From Podarcis raffonei (Eukaryota; Chordata; Lepidosauria; Squamata; Lacertidae), in NCBI RefSeq assembly GCF_027172205.1, contig NC_070614.1:5857001-5921000 (forward strand): a stretch of 64,000 nt of DNA. The letters run 5' to 3'. Position 1 is the stretch's first letter. Every line of letters starts with the position of its first letter. The notes below the pieces were generated by a model, which was given only the letters and a program-made list of their open reading frames with translations, had not been told where the DNA came from and ran no database searches. Below, piece by piece: positions 31,901 through 42,189 of this stretch. Position numbers and translations under genes: made by a program.

Positions 31901-34900
31901 AGATCAGGTAAGTGGAAATGCCCCCTTCCCAGGTCCCCCTCCCTCCTGCCCCAGACTGGGCTTGCGTGGCTGGGAGCTAGGAGCCTGCTGATGTCTCCGT
32001 TTTCTTTGCAGGGAGGGAGCCTTTCCCCAACATATACTTTGTTCTGGTCAAATCCCTGGAGAGATGTGACGACCCTCAGGTACTGGGGCAGGGGGAACAA
32101 AGGGGTCATTCCATAGTTTTTTGGCCCATCACAGCCCATTCTCATATGATGTCCTGCTTCCTCCACAGGGCCACACCTCCACGGATGAGGCTCCAGCGAC
32201 AGGATTATTAACAAGAGACCATCGTGGCGGTTCCCGGCCCCTGATCCTCGCCTGCCTCACCCTCCATCCGTTCCCCGTGCGGGCATGGCTCCTTCCCGGC
32301 CCTACTTGGTGCAGAAGCAGCAGCCAAGGTTTCCACCCATCAAGAACACCTCCAGAGTTATTCCGGAGCTGGGGGAGACTTGGGTTGCTGCCTCTGTGCC
32401 AGGCCGGCCAGGACGGAGCCCAGACGCCCGTACGGAGGAGTTCAGGGTGGGGCAGCTTATAAGATCAGGTAGGAGGAAATGCCCCCTTCCCAGGTCCCCC
32501 CCTCCTGCCCCAGACTGGGCTAGTGTGGCTGGGAGCCAGGCGCCTGCTGATGTCTCCGTTTGTTTTGCAGCAAGGAGAAGGTTCAGCCTGGGAGCCGCTG
32601 CATCACAGGAGGGACTGGAGCCCAGACAAAGGCCTCTCACCCCAGAGGTACTGGGACAGGGGGAAGGACAAAGACCCCCGTAGGGAGGCCAAGTGGGGAA
32701 AGGCTCAGAGTTCAGGTAGGGGGAAATGCCAATTGCGTGCTGGAGTGGGGGGGGGGGAGCTTTTCCCTGCGCTGCTGCCAGGCTGCTCTGTTTCACGCAG
32801 GAGAAGGAAGGATGTGGAAGAGTGAGGAAGGGAGGGAGCTGGGAAGGCAGACTGGTGAGGAGGGGGGAATATTGAGGGCAATGTGCCCCAGAAGGAAATA
32901 ATTTCGGACGGCCCACGGGACCCCTGTACCCTAGAGAGTACAATGTCCTTCCTTCGCAGGGCCGTGGTTTGGGGAAACCTCCAATAGCCCAGCAGCATCC
33001 CAGCGGTGCAGGGAAACCCACCAAAATCCGGAGGTATGTTGTGACCTAGTGTGGCAGGGGAAGTGATTCTCAGTGATTTTGCCAGCTGGAGGAGGAAGGT
33101 CTGATTTACAGATTCCTATAGTTTTATGGAGAGGGTTTCTCTGTGGTCCACCTGGCCAGGACAAGGAGTGGGATCCTCTGCCAAGGCTGCGCTAGGGCAG
33201 TTTTAGGATGGCACGACTGGGGCACTCACGCTGGGCACCACGCTGCAGAGGGGGCTAAAACTATGCGGAAGAACAAGAGGGAGGGGTGCCAAATTGTAGG
33301 GTGGTACAGGCAGGACCGTAGCTAGGGGGTGGTGAGGTGGGCCCCCAACAGGTGAGGGGTGGGGCACAAAATCGGCTCAAAAATATGTCCATAAATATGT
33401 CTCAATAGATAGATGATAATAATCAATATTATCATCTATATATTTATCTGGAACTCCTCCAAGCAATCAGACTAACGGAGCTTGTTTCTTCCTTAGACGA
33501 GAGGCCCGCCAGAACGAGGGGGAAAGGCTCCCACTTCAGGTAAGTGGAAATGCCAGCTGAGTGCCCCATATTTTAGGAATGCTTCCTTCCCGTGTCCCCC
33601 CTCCCTCATGCGCCAGACTGGTGCTATCATCTGGGATCCAGGCGCTTGCTGGTTCCTCCATTTTCTCTGCAGGGAGGGAGCCTTTCCCCAATGTTTACAT
33701 CGTACTGGCAAAATCCCTGGAGGGATGTGGTGAACATCAGGTACTGGGACAGCAGGAAGGGGTCCTTGTGGAACTTCTTTTAGGGGGTCATCAAAAATGG
33801 GGCAGTAGTTTTTCATATGCCCCAGCCCCTTCTCATCAGATGCTTCCTGCTTCCTCCACAGGACCACGCCTCCAGGGATGAGGCTCCAGCGCCTGCTCCT
33901 GGGACGAAGAACAACAGACCATCACGGCGGTTCCCGGCCCCTGATCCTCGCCTGCCTCACCCTCCATCTGTTCCCCGTGCGGGCATGGCTCCTTCCCGGC
34001 CCTACTTGGCGCAGAAGTAGCAGCCAAGGTTTCCCCCCATCAAGAACACCTCAAGAGTTATTCTGGAGCCGGGGGAGACTTGGGCTGCTGCCTCTGTGCC
34101 AGGCCGGCCAGGACGGAGCCCAGACACCCATACGGAGGAGGTCAGGTTGGGGCAGCTGATAAGATCAGGTAGGAGGAAATGCCCCTTTCCCAGGTCCCCC
34201 CCCCTGCCCCAGACTGGGCTATCGTGCCTGGGAGCCAGGTGCCTGCTGAAGTCTCCGTTTGTTTTTCAGGGAGGAGAAGGTTCAGGCTGGGAGCCGCTGC
34301 ATCACGGGAGGGACTGGAGCCCAGACAAAGGCCTCTCACCCCAGAGGTACTGGGACAGAGGGAAGGACAAAGACCCCCATAGGGAGGCAAAGTGTGGAAA
34401 GGCTCAGAGTTCAGATAGGGGGAAATGCCAATTGAGTGCTGGAGTGGGGGGGGAGCAGGCCTGTCTCTCCCCAGCCTCTCGCCCCCTCCTTCCAAGCCAG
34501 GGGTCTGGCCATTATGTGTCCAGGCAGGAGCAGCGATCGTTGGCATCCAATGGTGACATGGGCATGGGCAGCCAGGCAGGGGAGCTTGTTGTGTCCCCCT
34601 CCTTCCCTGGGTCAGCTGGCCAGACACCCTCGCCAGTGGGTGTACTTTGTTCTGGCCAAATCCCTGGAGAGACGTGAGGACCCTCAGGTACTGGGGCAGA
34701 AGGAAGGAAGGGGTCCTTTTGAAACATGTTTGGGGAGTCGTAGGAACACTGTCCCCTGTGGCTGTTGCCCAAGCCGCCCTTATAAAAAGAACAGGTAAGA
34801 GGAAGGAAAGATTTGCATGGGGCTGGGAGGACACCCTACAAGTTGAGCGTCAACAGAGAATGGAAGAACCTTCCTGCATGAGAGGAGAAAAGAGATGGTC

Positions 34901-35489
34901 TCGTCCGGAAGTGGATTCCTCCACAGGGCCACGCTTCCAGAGAATGGTCTCCATCGCCACTTCCCAAGCTGATGGACAAGAGCCAAACTCCGTCATCTGT
35001 GGCATTCCAGTCTTGCATTTCTGGATTGACTCCCAAAATATGTGTGAGCAGGAAAGAGTGATAACATGCACCAGCTCCTTGATTAAGAACTTCTCTCAAC
35101 ATTTGAACTTTGATGTGAGTAAGCAGGTCTCAAGGTGACTTCTGGACTAAGGCTTAATGCTGAAAATTCAGATTTATATTTTCATAGGGCCACGCTTCCA
35201 GAGAATGGTCTTCGTCACCACTTCCCAAGCTGCTAGACAAGAGCCAAACTCAGTATTACGTGACATTTCGGTCTTGCTTTTCTGGATTGCAAAGTCCTTC
35301 CATGTCGCTGGAGGAATCCATGCTACTCAGTGCCTTGCAAGTTTTCTGGGATGTCCCGGTTGCTGTCTGAATGTGCCCTTCCCTGAAAGCGGAGAGCAGC
35401 ATGACTGGCACATGTTAAAACTAAACAAAGAAATTAGAGCAACTGGTTGCTTTTGATATGCCAACGATCAAATAATATTTCATAATAAA
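23034..35489 (+). CDS. Tandem gene unit 3: modular repeat-exon protein (most complete)
   Basis: Proposed exons: C 23034-23076, A 31615-31907, D 32012-32079, A 32169-32468, B 32571-32647, F 32960-33033, E 33497-33539, D 33673-33740, A 33862-34168, B 34270-34346, D' 34637-34687, C' 34744-34794, H 34927-35114 and terminal H 35188-35370, with AATAAA at 35484-35489. All D, B, F and E exons are open with normal splice sites. All three A exons are damaged (two frameshifts, one nonsense), so this copy is either non-coding now or skips A exons. Exon order A-D-A-B-F-E-D-A-B is the fullest in the window. No start codon, promoter or known domain identified. Confidence 0.4.
23077..24578. other. Spacer, unit 2 to 3, with (CA)n
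   Basis: Near-identical to 8739-10228; CA repeat at about 24249-24267 and an extra GTT unit array near 23530. No gene seen. Confidence 0.5.
24579..24718 (-). mobile_element. SINE: tRNA-Lys-like head with CR1 tail (unit 2)
   Basis: Duplicate of 10229-10368 carried by the segmental duplication. Confidence 0.7.
24719..26519. other. Spacer with L2-type tail and (TTA)n
   Basis: Counterpart of 10369-12965 without the 775-bp LTR-like insertion (empty site about 25115). L2-type 3' end and TTA repeat at 26063-26168. No gene seen. Confidence 0.5.
26520..26876 (-). mobile_element. Sauria-type SINE, unit 2
   Basis: 357 bp, duplicate of 12966-13322 with the same 12-bp flanking repeats (26508-26519 and 26877-26888). 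Confidence 0.8.
26970..28515 (-). mobile_element. L1 insertion with 5' inversion (twin priming), unit 2
   Basis: Minus-strand L1 3' part (26970-27555: A-tail, 3' UTR and end of ORF2) joined to an upstream L1 segment in + orientation (27556-28515). The + segment encodes ORF2 C-terminal sequence such as WAQDVGHNIMFADWEQLW, KCWKCKENEGTFFHLWW and the CP-I-AF motif typical of L1. The two parts meet so that the + segment ends (gagttgaaaaa) where the minus part begins (ggtatttaaatata). Flanked by the duplication aaggcagatttctagtcctt (26950-26969 and 28516-28535); unit 1 has it once at 13396-13415. ORF2 is interrupted and non-functional. Confidence 0.8.
28516..29009. other. Spacer with (TTA)n
   Basis: Counterpart of 13396-13868; TTA repeat about 28885-28936 is longer than in unit 1. 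No gene seen. Confidence 0.5.
29010..29260. mobile_element. hAT-like MITE, unit 2
   Basis: Duplicate of 13869-14120. Confidence 0.55.
29397..29453 (+). repeat. (TTCTA)n microsatellite, unit 2
   Basis: Longer allele-like version of 14269-14313. Confidence 0.9.
29454..31614. other. Spacer upstream of unit-3 exon block
   Basis: Counterpart of 14314-15990 with an extra segment at 29860-30130 holding an ATA repeat (about 29962-29988). No exon with conserved splice sites. Confidence 0.5.
31615..31907 (+). pseudogene. Exon A copy 6 (frameshifted)
   Basis: Acceptor tgcttcctccacag, donor TCAG/gtaagt. Begins GQASRDEAPAPASRMESK. One base is missing at cgtggggcatgg (as also at 44950), which shifts the frame before the QKQQ segment. 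Confidence 0.5.
32012..32079 (+). CDS. Exon D copy 4
   Basis: Acceptor ccgttttctttgcag, donor CAG/gtactg, 68 bp, phase 1 to 0: REPFPNIYFVLVKSLERC, ending DDPQ. Confidence 0.55.
32169..32468 (+). pseudogene. Exon A copy 7 (7 bp short)
   Basis: Normal splice sites. 300 bp instead of 307, because cctgctcccgggatgaagaa is replaced by a shorter unrelated acaggattattaa; the frame shifts there. The downstream PSRPYLVQKQQPRFPPIK is intact in its own frame. Confidence 0.5.
32571..32647 (+). CDS. Exon B copy 5
   Basis: Acceptor gtttgttttgcag, donor GAG/gtactg, 77 bp, phase 1 to 0, open: RRRFSLGAAASQEGLEP, ending RPLTPE. Confidence 0.55.
32960..33033 (+). CDS. Exon F copy 2
   Basis: Acceptor tccttccttcgcag, donor GAG/gtatgt, 74 bp, same two open frames as 16199-16272. 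Confidence 0.5.
33497..33539 (+). CDS. Exon E copy 2
   Basis: Acceptor ttcttccttag, donor CAG/gtaagt, 43 bp. Phase 0 to 1: TRGPPERGGKAPTS. One substitution from 16721. Confidence 0.5.
33673..33740 (+). CDS. Exon D copy 5
   Basis: 68 bp, phase 1 to 0: REPFPNVYIVLAKSLEGC, ending GEHQ; good acceptor (ttttctctgcag) and donor (CAG/gtactg). Confidence 0.55.
33862..34168 (+). pseudogene. Exon A copy 8 (one nonsense codon)
   Basis: 307 bp with normal splice sites; open except for TAG at 34018-34020, which replaces the CAG of QKQQP. Otherwise DHASRDEAPAPAPGTKN through LIRS. Confidence 0.55.
34270..34346 (+). CDS. Exon B copy 6
   Basis: Acceptor tttgtttttcag, donor GAG/gtactg, 77 bp, phase 1 to 0, open: RRRFRLGAAASREGLEP. 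Confidence 0.55.
34637..34687 (+). CDS. Exon D' (unit 3)
   Basis: Same as 19148-19198; 5' end of exon D replaced, 17 open codons. Confidence 0.35.
34744..34794 (+). CDS. Exon C' (unit 3)
   Basis: Same as 19255-19305; phase 0 ends in a stop after EHCPLWLLPKPPL. Confidence 0.35.
34927..35114 (+). CDS. Exon H, first copy (unit 3)
   Basis: 188 bp, acceptor ggattcctccacag, donor GAT/gtgagtaag; GHASREWSPSPLPKLMDKSQ with a stop near the middle, as in unit 2. Confidence 0.5.
35188..35489 (+). CDS. Terminal exon H, second copy, long ORF, with poly(A) signal (unit 3)
   Basis: Acceptor tatattttcatag. Open for 60 codons from GHASREWSSSPLPKLLDKSQ through SCFSGLQSPSMSLEESM to a stop at 35368-35370; units 1 and 2 stop earlier at the codon after SGL because CAA is TAA there. 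AATAAA at 35484-35489. If the gene is coding, this is the longest C-terminus. Confidence 0.5.
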
Positions 35490-35839
35490 TAGTGTTAAAA
35501 AGGAAAAAACCAAGCTGTTTTCTTTCCTTCTCTGACTGCTACTGGGAGCTCTGCTTAAGAAGGCTGGAGCCATCTGGTTTTCATCAGCACTTTCTTCTTG
35601 GAGTCCTTGAAGCTGCAGGTGAAGTCACTCCCCCTTCTCCCCCTTCAGGCTGCTGTTCAGCAGGTGAAGCAGATTCCTGCCCCATGACACTATCCCCCTC
35701 CCCAAGGTATGCCTCCACCTGCTGGGTGGGTGCCGGCTTTTGGGGAGCACAATGGTGGAAGTGATGGACCAACTGGGGGGAGGGGGAGCATCTTCCCATG
35801 CAAGGCATCTTCCCAGAAGGATTTTCCATGAAGGCCATG

Positions 35840-36300
35840 AAATTTGCCGTAGACCCCAAATCTATCATCTTCTTCTTTGGTGATCACTTGTAGCCGAGTA
35901 AGATTGTCTTCCATGAACACGGTCTTAACAGTGAGTCCATAATGGACTGTGGAGGCCAATTCTGGATCCACACATCCTTCCACAGTGGGGACATAGGTTT
36001 CTGGGTGGGAGTTGATGACAGTGAGGGTTTGCCAAGCATGCCTTCCTCTTAGCTTGTTTCTCCCTTTCGTCCTGAGTTTGAGTGTCTTCAAAGTCCATGA
36101 CACCGTTGGTAAAGGCTGTTCTCCACTTGGAGCGTTCGCAGGGCAGCATTTCCCAATTGCTTAGACAACATTTCTTTTAGATCTGCCTTGAGAGGGTCTT
36201 TAAACTTCTTTCGTTGACCACCAGCATTACATTTCTAAGTTGCTTGGGAAGATGATATCAGGCATAGCCCAGGCCTGTAAAGCTGCTTCCCACGTAACTG
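35840..36300 (-). mobile_element. LINE 3' fragment, zinc-finger tail (unit 3)
   Basis: Duplicate of 20350-20820; the minus strand at 35925-36149 keeps the CPHCGRMCGSRIGLH motif. Confidence 0.55.
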
Positions 36301-37142
36301 GAGGGGGTGGTGTGAGGCATCTGGGCATTAGGAAAACAAGCCAAGCCTGGCTCCGTGGCCCTCCTAAATTGAGGTTATTCTGTTCCTGGGCAGCTGGCAG
36401 AGCCCCTCTTCACTGGGCATGGGACTGCCACATTCCCCGGCCTCCACGGGAGACTCACAGTCCCTCTCTGTGCCTCTGTTCCTTTTTGGCCACCATCAAA
36501 GGACTCTCATACTGATCCTAAGCTGAAGAGATGCCCAGCCCAGCTGGCCTCCCCCTCCAGAACCCACCGCTCTCAACCGACTCTCAACTGCCTGCCCTCC
36601 AACATTCAAACTCCCTTTCCAAGCCTCCTCCAATCATCTCTCTCCCCCAGAATTCCACGCTCTCTCTTCCCCCCTCCCTCCCTGCTTGACATTCCCTTGG
36701 GAATCTGAATACAATCACCTTAATTACAGTATTATGCACAATATTGTTATAGATTGAGGGAGGATCCCACTAAACCCTAGAAATTAATAAATGGTGGGGT
36801 TTGGGATTATTTGGGATGTGAAGGGAGAAATACAAGCTGCAGAAGAATTCCTGGGCTAGCCTACGCAAAAGGACCTGGCCAAGCGAGGGTCTTTAAGAAA
36901 CAATTCAAGGACAAGGAGAGCCTAACTGGAAATGCAAAATAATTCCTTCTCCCTTGCCCTGCAGTGTGAACAGAGATGGGGGATTTGAAAGGGGCCAGTA
37001 TAATGGTGTGTGGTGAGGAAATGATCCCTAAATGATTGTCAGGGGTTTTGGGAATTGTAGTTCTGCGAGAGGAAAGCCCCAAATCACAGGATCATTTGGG
37101 GGACGTCATGTGATTTAAATTCTCATTGGATGCACTTTAAAT
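36301..37142. other. Spacer, unit 3
   Basis: Contains 36770-37000 (aaattaataaatggtggggt onwards), present in unit 4 (50152-50400) but absent from units 1 and 2. No gene seen. Confidence 0.5.
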
Positions 37143-37695
37143 CATAGGATCAAAGAATTGTGGAGTTGGGAGGGACCCGAGGGTCATCTAGACCAACCCC
37201 CTGCAATGCAGGAATCTCAGCTAAATCATCCATGGCAGATGGCCATCCCATCTCTGCTCAAAAACCTCAAAGGAAGGAGAGTCTACCACTCTCTGTAGGG
37301 ATTTCTTCCCACTGTCAAACAGCTCTTCCTGTCAGAAAGTTCCTCCTGAAGTTGAGTTGGAATCTCCTTACTTGTAACTTGAACCCATGGCTTCAGGTCT
37401 TGAGGGACTCTGGAGCAGGAGAAAACAAGCTTCCTCCCTCCTCCCTGTTACGGCCCTTGAGATATTGAGAGGGCTGCATGGTGTGGCTCTCATATGCATG
37501 TCCTGAGAGAAAGAGAGCAAAACGTTTCTCTCTCTCCACCCCACGGAGAATTACAAGAGGTCAGTGCATCTGGCTGGTAAGAAGATGGTTGGAGTTTGGA
37601 TGGTCGGAGTTTGGCTGTGGGCAGGATTCTGGCATTCTTAGGGGTTGGACTAGATGACCCTTGGGATCCCTCCCAACTCAACCATGCTATGATTC
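37143..37695 (-). mobile_element. CR1 LINE 3' fragment (unit 3)
   Basis: Counterpart of 4823-5335, ending in a CR1 tail in the opposite orientation (about 37640-37690). Confidence 0.6.
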
Positions 37696-38054
37696 CATCA
37701 AGGAGCTAAAGGAAGGGGCAGGGGAGCAGGATGCAGAACAAGGAGAGGCAAACACACACCCGAACAGCACCCTCTGGCCTGACCCATGCCGGCCTCATCC
37801 CAGCACACTTTGCCTGCCCTCCCCCTTTATTGTTCTTCATTCATCTGCCTGACAACCCACATCCTGGCCACTGTTTCCCAACTGATGTCACAAAGTGCTG
37901 ATTTGCATGCAAGCCTTACAGTGGCCTGCAAGAGGGATGCCTGTCAGATGATGGAGAGAGACTTACAGAGACAAGTGTGGCCATCAGCTATAATGAAAAG
38001 GAACTGTGAAGTAGGAGGCACTCTGAGGCCTAGAGGGGAGATGAGTGGCATAGA

Positions 38055-38100
<46 letters not shown>

Positions 38101-39260
38101 TAGCGTACCCGTCACTGGTACATGTGGCTTGGCTCCCTGGCTTGACTTGTCCACAGCTGTTGACAGCTGGGCAGGTCCACAGCTGTGATCCCTAGATTAT
38201 ATTTACCACTGTGAATATCTGGTTGGGTACAAGATTGAATCATATGGCCTTTCCATGCCTCTTTTCTCTGAACTTTAAGGCTGCGTACACATCACACCTT
38301 GAAGTCATGGGGTCATTCCATTAAATGTCAACCTACAGATTCAATTTCCCTAAAAAAAAAAATTCTAGATCATTTTAAGGAGAATTTCTCAAGGTTTTGG
38401 GGTCTTGCCTCTATGTGGGATGGGTTTTAACAGGAAGGATAGTATATGTGAATTGAAATTTATCCCTCCAGATACTCACAGGTCTTGATGAATAGAAGGT
38501 AGAGTGAATGTTGGGGGGGGGGGCTGTTGAGAGTAGTGAGTTCTAGGAGGCACTTGGTGGGGGATCTGAAACTGGGCTGTTACTTGGATGTCAAGACGGA
38601 TGAATGACGCAGCGAGAAAACCACTAAAAAGGAGGCACAGAATGGCAGCTGGAGGAGATACAGGTTTCTGCCATGGCTGCACCTGACCCACTGCAAATAA
38701 GGATCCTGTGTATTTCTGCATTTTTATGTTTTGTCTGTTGTACACAGCCCAGAAAGCTTTTCTTTAAATTGCTCTGTTAGCACAGGGATAACACATGTTC
38801 ACCTGACCTGATGGAGCTACAGCATGCAGAAGGTATAATAGGGTACGAAATCCAGCTTCCTGTTAATCTTACCTTTTTTTAATTTAAAAAAATTAAATGG
38901 CAAATTTCTGGTCCTCATGGTCTTTGAAAACTTGAAACTGTGTGGATAACGCCTGATAAAGTCTCAGACACTAGACAGGTTGCTGAATAAGATTTTGGTG
39001 GGTTGTGGGTGGGGTTTTCACATCCTTGGAATGCCCAGACGGAACAAACTTACAATGCATCTGAACAGAATCAGAATGTTCTGCAAAAGGAGGAGTTATG
39101 CAGATGGGCTCAGTTTGATCCCCAAGCATCTTTTCATGGCAGTTTTAAAATGGCCTTAAAAGTTTTTGCACGGTCACTGGTAGGGCTGCACTTGAAAGAA
39201 ATTGAGAGATTATTTGGTGTGGGGAGTGCTCAGAGAGCCCTGCCAGGAACAAACTAGATA
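37696..39260. other. Spacer with (TTA)n, unit 3
   Basis: A TTA repeat at about 38056-38099. 38575-38830 matches 12090-12310 and 38830-39250 matches 13330-13740, so the SINE-containing stretch between them has been lost here. No gene seen. Confidence 0.5.
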
Positions 39261-40436
39261 TGAAGTTGAATGCAACAAGTAGCTTTTTAAAATGCAAGGA
39301 GGAGAGGGCTGATTGTTATCAGGATCAGAGCAGATTGGAAGGACCTCTCCCCTGTTTCAGTCACAAGGAAAATTCCTCTCTTGAAACTACTATTGACATT
39401 GGGATTGGAAAGCCACCACCGGTGCCCAAGGGAGCTTACCTCTCATCAAAGGGTTAAGCTGCTCTCACTCACCCACCCAGCTGCTATTTGCAGTTTTGTA
39501 AAAATGGCGCCTGTTAAATGCAAAGACGTATTCAATGTCACTTCCAGTTTCAGCCTCATTGAAAACATATAAACACAGTTTGAGTTCTGTGGTACCAAAA
39601 GCAGCAGCAATGGTGTCAAAACCATTAGGAAGGAAGATAATGCAAACATGGTGCGATATGCAAGTAGCATGATAATCAGAGAAATCCCTTTATCGAGTTG
39701 TGGCCATAGATATTTCATACTCTGCCACCAAGTCCGGAACAACATCCATCACCCCATTGTCTTTAAACTGACAAGAGGCTTCAGTTTTCCATTGGGATAA
39801 AGCCATTTGGGCCCATTTTTGTGGAGCTTGGGATTTTGAGGGGTGGCGATGTGGGAGGGAGAACTTGCAAAGCACAACAATCCCAGACCCCAGAGCTGAA
39901 GGACAAAGTTGTAGCACCAATTACCATTTACAAACTGTCTCAATACAAATGTTTTCACCAATAACAATATATGAATAACATAATGTATTACAGCACATTA
40001 AAACAACATACAGCTTTGCAAACATAAAGAGCGATTTGGCTTGAACCATATTTTTAAAAAATGTACAAAAAAGGTTGTTTGGGGGGTGGGGAGCGCAGAA
40101 GAGAAAAACGTGAGGCCGTCAGTCGCCTTGCTCATTTCGCTCGGTGTGTACAAAGCCAATGCGCAGATGGGAAACCTCTTTTGGATTTTCAAAGTCCAGC
40201 AAATCTTAAAAGATGGCGCAATGCCATTAGCAAGGTCACAGTTGGGTCTTGGCCAACAAGAAAAAGAGCAGCAACAGGACTGGTCAATCAAATGTGCACT
40301 ATTGGCCCCTCTAGGCCTCCTATACTTCCTTGTAAGGGGGTAAAAAAGCTTTTTTTCTCTTCTGGGTCGGTGGTTGAAGGCACCAGAACCAAATCCAGCC
40401 CACTGGGAGGTACCTCGTTCATCCACACCACAGGCA
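39261..40436. other. Unit-3-specific sequence, unrecognised
   Basis: Not found in units 1 or 2. No convincing exon. 40020-40435 reads on the minus strand as a 150-codon open frame without homology I recognise; it could be part of a retroposed host 3' UTR. Confidence 0.4.
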
Positions 40437-40453
40437 AGAGATGCAGACAAAGG

Positions 40454-41462
40454 ACAGATTGAAATTACAGAGTTTTGAGAAATTAAAAGATAAAGTGCGA
40501 GACTGGCTTCACTATTATCAGATAATGGAGGCTTACAATTTGGATAAGAAAGTTGGTTTCCAGGTGGAAAAATCCAAATTGGAAACAGAACTGTTAGAAC
40601 CCAAAACTAAGACTTTGTCAAGGATGTATAACTTGCTGTTGAAATGGAATAATCAGGATGAGACGGTTAAATCTGCAATGATTAAATGGGCACAAGACGT
40701 TGGACATAACATTATGTTTGCTGACTGGGAACAGTTATGGACCACAGGTATGAAGTTTACGGCATGTAATGCCTTAAGAGAGAATATTATGAAAATGATA
40801 TACAGGTGGTACATGACCCCAGTCAAGCTTGCAAAAATCTATCATTTGCCCGATAATAAATGTTGGAAATGTAAGGAAACTGAAGGTACATTCTTTCACC
40901 TTTGGTGGACGTGCCCTAAGATTAAGGCTTTCTGGGAAATGATATATAATGAATTGAAAAAGGTATTTAAATATACCTTCTTGAAGAAACCAGAGGCCTT
41001 TCTCTTGGGCATGGTCGGCCAGTTGGTGTTAAAAAAGGATAGAACTTTCTTTATGTATGCTACAACAGCAGCAAGAATACTTATTGCCTGGAAGAATGGC
41101 AGATGAAGATGATCGACTGTATGGGATTGGCAGAAATGACTGGCAAAATCCGTGACCAGGGAGAAGAGTCGGCGGAAGAAGACTGGAAGAAATTTAAGGA
41201 CTATTTACAGAAATATTGTAAAATTAAAGAATGTTGAATGATGTTGGATTGAAATTAAGGGATTTCCAGCTGCAATGTTTTGAAATAAGGATTTGCTGAG
41301 TAAATAATTTGAATTGGAATACAAGAAGGAGAGTTATGAAGAGGTCAGGGAAATATGTCATTGAAAATTAAGTACTGTGAAAGGTATGTGTTTTTAAACT
41401 TTTTTGCTTTTTTCTTTTTGTTTGTATAAAATTGGAAATTTAATAAATATCTTTTTTAAAAA
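40454..41462 (+). mobile_element. L1 LINE, 5'-truncated, sense
   Basis: ORF2 C-terminus (YNLDKKVGFQVEKSKLETEL, WAQDVGHNIMFADWEQLW, KCWKCKETEGTFFHLWW) open to 41106, then a 3' UTR and A-rich end (ttaataaatatctttttt, poly A). Flanked by aagagatgcagacaaagg (40436-40453 and 41463-41480). Close relative of the L1s at 26970 and 55850. Confidence 0.8.
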
Positions 41463-41480
41463 AAGAGATGCAGACAAAGG

Positions 41481-41930
41481 GGCATTTTGCCAGCAGGCTG
41501 GTAGGGGAAACTGCCTTATTATACTGACCGTGGGTCCACACCTTGTTCGGTGTATTGTCTACGCCGACAGGGCTCTGCAGGATTTCAGGCACCAGCATCT
41601 CCCAGCCTTATCCGGATGGAATCTGGGCCCTTCTGTCTCCAAAGGAGATGTTCCACCAAGGAGCCACTTTTTAAAGGAGGACCATAGTTGTTATGTTCCC
41701 TATGAGATGGTGGCCTAAGGCATGCCTCTCCCCAATGGCTGCAGTTCCCCTGAAACGTAGGAACCGTTGCCTTCACAATAGAGCTTGTCAGATCAGAGAG
41801 GGTGTGTGGGTGTGGGTGTGTGTGTATTTGTTATGAGGCTTCCCCCTGAGTACATTCACACCCTTGACATTATGGCAATACTGCAAATGCTGCTTGGAAG
41901 ACAGTAGGATAAAACTGCAAGGTTCTTTTT
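41481..41930. other. Spacer with GT-rich tract
   Basis: Short gtgtgggtgtgggtgtgtgtg tract near 41803-41824. Otherwise unrecognised. Confidence 0.4.
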
Positions 41931-42085
41931 TTTTAAATAATATTTATTAAAGTTTCAAGAAAGTTACAAAAATGTGAAAAAGAAAAATGACAAAAAGAGA
42001 AAAAAAGAGACCCGATTCCCCCGAGGCAAATCCCTCCTAGTCAGAAGGATTCCGCCATTACCGATGGTGCTTAACCCGGAAGTCC
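41931..42085 (-). mobile_element. Mini L1-like element (5' UTR joined to 3' end)
   Basis: 155 bp between perfect 20-bp repeats aaaactgcaaggttcttttt (41911-41930 and 42086-42105). The minus strand begins gacttccgggttaagcacc, continues with atcggtaatggcgga and soon runs into ctttaataaatattatttaa plus A tail, matching the 3' end of the L1 at 41440-41460. Reads as an L1 copy with its whole coding part deleted. Confidence 0.55.
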
Positions 42086-42140
42086 AAAACTGCAAGGTTC
42101 TTTTTGTTTTTGTTTCAAGTGGAGGAATCTGACTTAAAAG

Positions 42141-42189
42141 AATCTTGGGGAAACTGCTGCTGCCCAAGCCTCCCTTGTGCAAGGAACAC
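42141..42189 (+). pseudogene. Exon C relic (unit 4)
   Basis: Matches the exon C core (ctgctgctgcccaagcctcc) and the conserved downstream gtaagaggaaggaaagat, but the acceptor side is poor and the exon start is uncertain. Confidence 0.35.

Noticed and set aside
32302-33024. 240-codon minus-strand frame over unit-3 exons
   Set aside because: It crosses several opposite-strand exons and introns with conserved splice signals. It is open because GC-rich exon sequence has few stops on either strand.
34142-34834. 230-codon minus-strand frame
   Set aside because: Same reason; its length is not conserved in units 1 and 2.
40020-40450. 150-codon minus-strand frame as a gene
   Set aside because: No recognised domain, no splice or start context, and the segment is private to unit 3.
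40441-41106. 221-codon frame as a host gene
   Set aside because: It is L1 ORF2 C-terminus with target-site duplications and a poly(A) tail.
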